Origin: Beduini massiliensis
GTDB lineage: Bacteria; Bacillota_I; Bacilli_A; Erysipelotrichales; Coprobacillaceae
Assembly (NCBI RefSeq): GCF_000829905.1
Contig: NZ_CDPP01000006.1
Location: 248,001 to 312,000 of the forward strand
Reading direction: 5' to 3'
DNA length: 64,000 nt
Shown here in pieces: positions 60,836 through 64,000 of the stretch. The stretch's first letter is position 1; each line of letters begins with the position of its first letter. A model generated the notes under the pieces. That model was not told the DNA's origin, did no database searches, and saw only the letters and a program-made list of their open reading frames with translations. Made by a program: the position numbers and the translations under genes.

Positions 60836-60887
60836 AAATAATAGATTTTACTTTCAATCATGCTATAATGGGGACGGAGGGATAAAC

Positions 60888-61652
60888 ATGAATCCGATTG
60901 ATAAATTAAACTTACATAAAGACTCGTTCACGAAATCTGAACGTCTCGTTTATGATTATATTATGAAAAATCCTAATGCGATCATTCGCAACACAATCGA
61001 TAGTTTAGCAACGTGCACAGATACATCTAAATCAGCAATCATGCGTCTATGCAAAAAAATGGGCTATCAGGGATTTTCTGAATTCAAATTTGAATTATCT
61101 CGTTATATCATATCCATGGAAAAAGATTATGAAACTGACAAGCCCGATCCGATCACTAAGATTGCCGGTGAATATTCAAAGCATATCCTAGCATTAAGCG
61201 GACATGTTCAGGCAGATCAGTTAAAAAAAATTGTTCAACTATTTAAAAAAGCAAGACGAGTGAAGGTCATGGGAAATAACCGCAGCGGTCTTTCCGCCCA
61301 ACAGTTTCGCTATCGTGTGGCTCAATTAGGTTTTGACTGTGAAGCCATTATTGACAGTGCACTGATGGTTAATCAAGAAGATATCCTAACCAAAGGCGAT
61401 CTATGCATTATTTTTACGATTACAGGACTCTCACATGTCTATGAGCAAATAGCTGCCAGCTGTAAAGAAAAAGACTGTGATGTGATTATTTTTACGATGA
61501 ACCCACACTGCCCGCTGCTGCCTTATGCAAAAGAGATCATTTATCTGCCTTATATTTCCCGTTCTTCTTATGATGCTTTCTTGGACGATCAGGCTATTTT
61601 CTTTATCTTTATTGAATTATTCCTAAGTGAACTGGCTACCCAATCCAAATAG
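60888..61652 (+). CDS. RpiR/MurR family regulator with SIS domain
   Basis: 254 residues from ATG 60888 (MNPIDKLNL), with GGAGGG upstream; a much longer open frame continues upstream only by chance across the sulfatase gene. N-terminal RpiR helix-turn-helix (about 1-75): SERLVYDYIMKNPNAIIRNTIDSLATCTDTSKSAIMRLCKKMGYQGFSEFK in outline. C-terminal SIS sugar-phosphate domain (about 105-250): KVMGNNRSGLSAQQFRYRVAQLGFD. It should sense a phosphorylated sugar, for example the PTS product, and control the divergent sulfatase genes and itself. Confidence 0.92.
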   Translation: MNPIDKLNLHKDSFTKSERLVYDYIMKNPNAIIRNTIDSLATCTDTSKSAIMRLCKKMGYQGFSEFKFELSRYIISMEKDYETDKPDPITKIAGEYSKHILALSGHVQADQLKKIVQLFKKARRVKVMGNNRSGLSAQQFRYRVAQLGFDCEAIIDSALMVNQEDILTKGDLCIIFTITGLSHVYEQIAASCKEKDCDVIIFTMNPHCPLLPYAKEIIYLPYISRSSYDAFLDDQAIFFIFIELFLSELATQSK

Positions 61653-61674
61653 TGCTTCTTTGAGGCACTTTTTT
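61652..61674 (+). terminator. Intrinsic terminator of rpiR
   Basis: GTGCTTC (61652-61658), loop TTT, GAGGCAC (61662-61668), one wobble, six T. Confidence 0.85.
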
Positions 61675-61709
61675 ATTACGAGAAACTTAACACATAGTAT
61701 CTACTGCAT

Positions 61710-61738
61710 AAAAAAACAGAGAACATTGTATTCTCTGT
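61710..61738 (-). terminator. Intrinsic terminator of argS-rpoE
   Basis: ACAGAGAA (61716-61723) with TTCTCTGT (61731-61738), then seven T on the minus strand. Confidence 0.9.
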
Positions 61739-61745
61739 CTGATTA

Positions 61746-62099
61746 TTAATATTCGTCTTCTTCTGAAGTTGCTTCTTCTTCACTATCTTCTTCTGTTTCT
61801 TCAATAGCGTCTGCTTCTTCAGCTTCATCATCATTATAGATATCATTCATATCAATATGAACACTTTCAAATTTATGTCGGCTTCTTAAATCCCATTGAT
61901 TTTCACCCACGGTGATGAAACGTCCATCCAATGAGATGTTGGTATAAAATAATGATTGATGTTCACTCGCATCCTCACTGTTAAATCCTTTGATTTCACT
62001 TACTTCTTCGTAAAGTTTATAAAAATCTACCGGTTTCTTCTTTTTAGACATTAAATCATAAGCAATGTCTAACATCGAATTTTGACTCATTTCTTGCAT
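61746..62099 (-). CDS. rpoE: DNA-directed RNA polymerase delta subunit
   Basis: 117 residues. N-terminal folded HARE-HTH domain (about 1-80): MLDIAYDLMSKKKKPVDFYKLYEEVSEIKGF and the conserved TNISLDGRFITVGENQWDLRSRH in outline. The C-terminal tail (about 88-117) is almost all Glu and Asp, as in Firmicute delta factors, which help RNA polymerase recycle and respond to nucleotide levels. Shorter tail than in Bacillus subtilis (173 residues). It follows argS by 12 bases with AAGGAG, and its presence limits the host to Firmicutes. Confidence 0.95.
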   Translation of the reverse strand: MQEMSQNSMLDIAYDLMSKKKKPVDFYKLYEEVSEIKGFNSEDASEHQSLFYTNISLDGRFITVGENQWDLRSRHKFESVHIDMNDIYNDDEAEEADAIEETEEDSEEEATSEEDEY

Positions 62100-62111
62100 A
62101 ACCTTATCTCC

Positions 62112-63773
62112 TTACATTTTGTCAGGTGCTTCAACACCAATTAAATTCAAAGCATTCTTTAAAGTGATTTTCGTCGCTTCCACTAACGCTAAGCGCTGAG
62201 CACTTAACGCTTTATTTTCGCTGTCCAATACTTTGCATTCTCCATAGAAGCTATGGAAAAGCTGTGCTAGTTTCTGAATATAGTTCGCGATTTTATGCGG
62301 TGTACGATTTTTTGCACTGTCAATGATTTCATTTCTGAATTCATTAATATGTTTCACTAATTCAATTTCTTTTTCTTCTACTATTAAATCATATTGCGAC
62401 GCCTTGTCAATATGAAGTTTCTTAGCTTGTGCCATGATTGAACACATTCTGGCATGTGCATACTGCGCATAGAAAACCGGATTATCATTTGACTGACTCT
62501 TGGCCAGATCCAAATCAAAATCGAATCGGCTGCTGGCTGCTTTGCACACGAAGAAATAACGTGTAGCGTCTACCCCGATTTCTTCAACCAAATCACGAAT
62601 CGTAACAGCATTCCCTGTACGTTTTGACATCTTGACTTCCTGCCCGTCTTGGATCATTCTGACCATTTGGATAATGTCGATTTCTAACTGATCGGCATTA
62701 TAGCCTAAGGCTTGGACAGCAGCTTTCATACGAGCAATATAGCCATGATGATCTGCACCTAATAAATCGACTAAATAATCGTATCCGCGATTAAACTTAT
62801 CTAAATGATAGGCGATGTCCGGTGTCAAATACGTATAGCTTCCATCACTTTTAATTAAGACACGATCTTTATCATCACCAAAAGCTGTGGATCTTAGCCA
62901 TAAAGCGCCTTCTTCTTTATAGGTATATCCTTTTTCATTCAATTTATCCAATGCCGGCTGAATGCGTTCTTCTTCATAAAGACGTGTTTCCGGATACCAT
63001 ACATCATAAGATACTCTGAATTCCTGTAAAATATCCTTGATTTTCTGCAATTCGTATTTTACGCCGATATCTCTGAATTGCTGACGCACCTCTTCATAAT
63101 CACTATTTACAAAACGGTCCCCGAATTCTTCTTTCATTTTTTCGGCGATATCAATGATATCTTTACCATGATACCCATCTTCCGGCAAGTCTACTTCTTT
63201 ACCAAATGCCTGTAAGTAACGAGCAAATAATGAAGCCGCTAAATTATTAATCTGATTTCCGGCATCGTTGATATAATACTCTCTTGTAACTTCATACCCA
63301 GCCGCATCTAAGATACGACAGATACTGTCTCCTACAGCCGCTCCTTTTGCATGCCCTAAATGAAGATCTCCGGTAGGATTGGCAGAAACGAATTCAACAT
63401 CGTATTTAATGCCTTTTCCAAAATCCGTACGGCCATATTGATCGCCTTCGCTGATGACTTCCCCAATGATTGATGTCATCGATGCTTTATGTACAAATAA
63501 ATTAATGAAGCCCGGACCGGCAATCTCCACTTTTGTGATTAAATCTTTATTTGTTTCCAAACTATTCACGATAGCTTGAGCAATTTCACGTGGGTTTCTT
63601 TTCAATTTTTTCGTAAGCTGCATCGCAATATTTGAAGAATAATCCCCATGAGTCGTGTCTCTAGGAATTTCAATAACGATATTATCTGCTTCGATTGTAT
63701 CTAATAAACCACTTTTAATGACGCTCTCCGCCAATAACTGTTTAAGGGCTGTTTCTATTTTATTAATAGCCAT
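62112..63773 (-). CDS. argS: Arginyl-tRNA synthetase
   Basis: 553 residues from ATG 63773 (MAINKIETALKQLL), with GATAGGAGG upstream; the earlier in-frame ATG precedes that site. Class I synthetase: N-terminal Add1 domain, HIGH-type motif HLGHAKGAAVG, KMSKS-type motif VKMSKRTGNAV, and the DALR anticodon-binding domain at the C-terminus, ending in LIGVEAPDKM. It charges tRNA-Arg. A DUF1934 gene lies upstream on the same strand and rpoE follows, an order known from Firmicutes. Own promoter at 63812-63840. Confidence 0.97.
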   Translation of the reverse strand: MAINKIETALKQLLAESVIKSGLLDTIEADNIVIEIPRDTTHGDYSSNIAMQLTKKLKRNPREIAQAIVNSLETNKDLITKVEIAGPGFINLFVHKASMTSIIGEVISEGDQYGRTDFGKGIKYDVEFVSANPTGDLHLGHAKGAAVGDSICRILDAAGYEVTREYYINDAGNQINNLAASLFARYLQAFGKEVDLPEDGYHGKDIIDIAEKMKEEFGDRFVNSDYEEVRQQFRDIGVKYELQKIKDILQEFRVSYDVWYPETRLYEEERIQPALDKLNEKGYTYKEEGALWLRSTAFGDDKDRVLIKSDGSYTYLTPDIAYHLDKFNRGYDYLVDLLGADHHGYIARMKAAVQALGYNADQLEIDIIQMVRMIQDGQEVKMSKRTGNAVTIRDLVEEIGVDATRYFFVCKAASSRFDFDLDLAKSQSNDNPVFYAQYAHARMCSIMAQAKKLHIDKASQYDLIVEEKEIELVKHINEFRNEIIDSAKNRTPHKIANYIQKLAQLFHSFYGECKVLDSENKALSAQRLALVEATKITLKNALNLIGVEAPDKM

Positions 63774-63811
63774 TATCTGACCTCCTATCAAAATACACAC
63801 AAATATACACT

Positions 63812-63840
63812 ATAATAAAACAAAATGATCTCATAGTCAA
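63812..63840 (-). promoter_or_regulatory. Promoter of argS-rpoE
   Basis: Minus strand -35 TTGACT (63835-63840), 17-bp spacer, -10 TATTAT (63812-63817). No T-box leader fits in the short gap. Confidence 0.78.
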
Positions 63841-63871
63841 AGAAAAAATAAATTTTCTTCTATTTATCAAT

Positions 63872-63905
63872 AAAAAAGATCAACTAGCAGGCAGCCAGTG
63901 GATCT
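63872..63905 (-). terminator. Intrinsic terminator of the DUF1934 gene
   Basis: Minus strand GATC-CA-CTGGC pairs with GCTAG-TT-GATC (GATC arms at 63902-63905 region and 63878-63881), with one internal loop, followed by six T (A-run 63872-63877). Confidence 0.65.
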
Positions 63906-64000
63906 GCATATAGATATTTGAAATGCATTCCTCTTCTTGAAATAAACGATATTTTATTTTTAAGCGTTCTTCATTTAACTCCAAGACATCTAAATGTGTG
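63880..64000 (-). CDS. DUF1934 family protein (YwiB-like), C-terminal end only
   Basis: The last 40 codons of a gene entering from the right edge: THLDVLELNEERLKIKYRLF, then QEEECISNIYMQIHWLPAS and TGA at 63880-63882. The alternating beta pattern with a final hydrophobic strand fits the end of the small beta-barrel DUF1934 (YwiB) family, which lies directly upstream of argS in many Firmicutes. The call rests on this position and on a short stretch, so moderate confidence. Confidence 0.6.
   Translation of the reverse strand, partial: THLDVLELNEERLKIKYRLFQEEECISNIYMQIHWLPAS

Noticed and set aside
60495-60887. Long upstream extension of the rpiR reading frame
   Set aside because: The extra 131 codons run antisense across the start of sulfatase B and its promoter and have no ribosome site; GGAGGG stands directly before ATG 60888, where the RpiR domain begins.
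63774-63879. T-box leader in front of argS
   Set aside because: The gap is only about 100 bp and is filled by a promoter; no specifier loop or AGGTGG-type T-box sequence is seen.

Overview
This 64 kb window comes from a low-GC Firmicute. It looks like an anaerobic, gut-type member of the Erysipelotrichia or a close relative; this is inferred from gene content, not proven. Signs of anaerobic life are class III ribonucleotide reductase (nrdD-nrdG), a glycyl radical enzyme with a fructose-6-phosphate aldolase-like gene, and a radical SAM anaerobic sulfatase maturase. Firmicute markers are the RNA polymerase delta subunit (rpoE) beside argS, KtrAB-type potassium uptake, VanZ, YqeK and many intrinsic terminators. 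No rRNA, tRNA, CRISPR array or insertion sequence was seen.

Layout. 0-3.3 kb: a cut-off TetR gene, a lipoprotein resembling the outer domain of FtsX/MacB permeases, and an aminotransferase-Lrp pair. 3.3-9.3 kb (plus strand): mntP, a cyclophilin, nrdDG, a PAS-GGDEF cyclase and a ROK kinase. 9.3-15.7 kb (minus): a P-type ATPase behind a yybP-ykoY (manganese) riboswitch, then the aldolase and glycyl radical enzyme. 16-20.7 kb: DUF1648, YqeK, VanZ, CutC, an M20 peptidase and a glycosylasparaginase-like hydrolase. 20.8-25.2 kb: ktrBA facing a KdpD/KdpE-like two-component system that ends in a 22-residue membrane peptide. 25.4-30.4 kb: a CNNM/CorC protein, a thioredoxin-like lipoprotein, a lone serine recombinase, a PH-domain protein and gpmI. 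30.4-35.9 kb: a NarL-type two-component system divergent from an ABC exporter, resembling LnrJKLMN. 36-40 kb: acetyltransferases, tpiA and pgk. 40-50.3 kb: small regulator circuits and redox enzymes (XRE, MerR, TetR, LysR, aldo/keto reductase, carboxymuconolactone decarboxylase-like protein, cupin), a HAD phosphatase and a family 1 6-phospho-beta-glucosidase. 50.3-52 kb: gapA and clpP. 52-61.7 kb: the sulfatase locus. 61.7-64 kb: rpoE, argS and the end of a DUF1934 gene.

The most unusual part is the sulfatase locus. Three Cys-type sulfatases without signal peptides, their maturase, a lone cellobiose-family PTS EIIC and a LacI repressor run on one strand, with an RpiR regulator divergent at the head. 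Two operator families can be read directly: TTGAAACGTTTCAA, bracketing the EIIC promoter and preceding lacI, and TGGAA-N4/5-TTCCA-like sites in the rpiR/sulfatase gap. I infer that a sulfated sugar is imported by the PTS and desulfated in the cytosol. Two of the sulfatases are a tandem duplication in which only residues of about 101-204 differ.

Other circuits visible in the DNA are the manganese riboswitch with its overlapping terminator, an 11-bp-period direct repeat upstream of ktrB next to the KdpE-like gene, paired CAAG-N4-CTTG operators in front of the DUF6442-XRE operon, a 19-bp-spacer MerR-type promoter on the aldo/keto reductase gene, and twin TTTCA-NN-TGAAA sites around the glycyl radical enzyme promoter.
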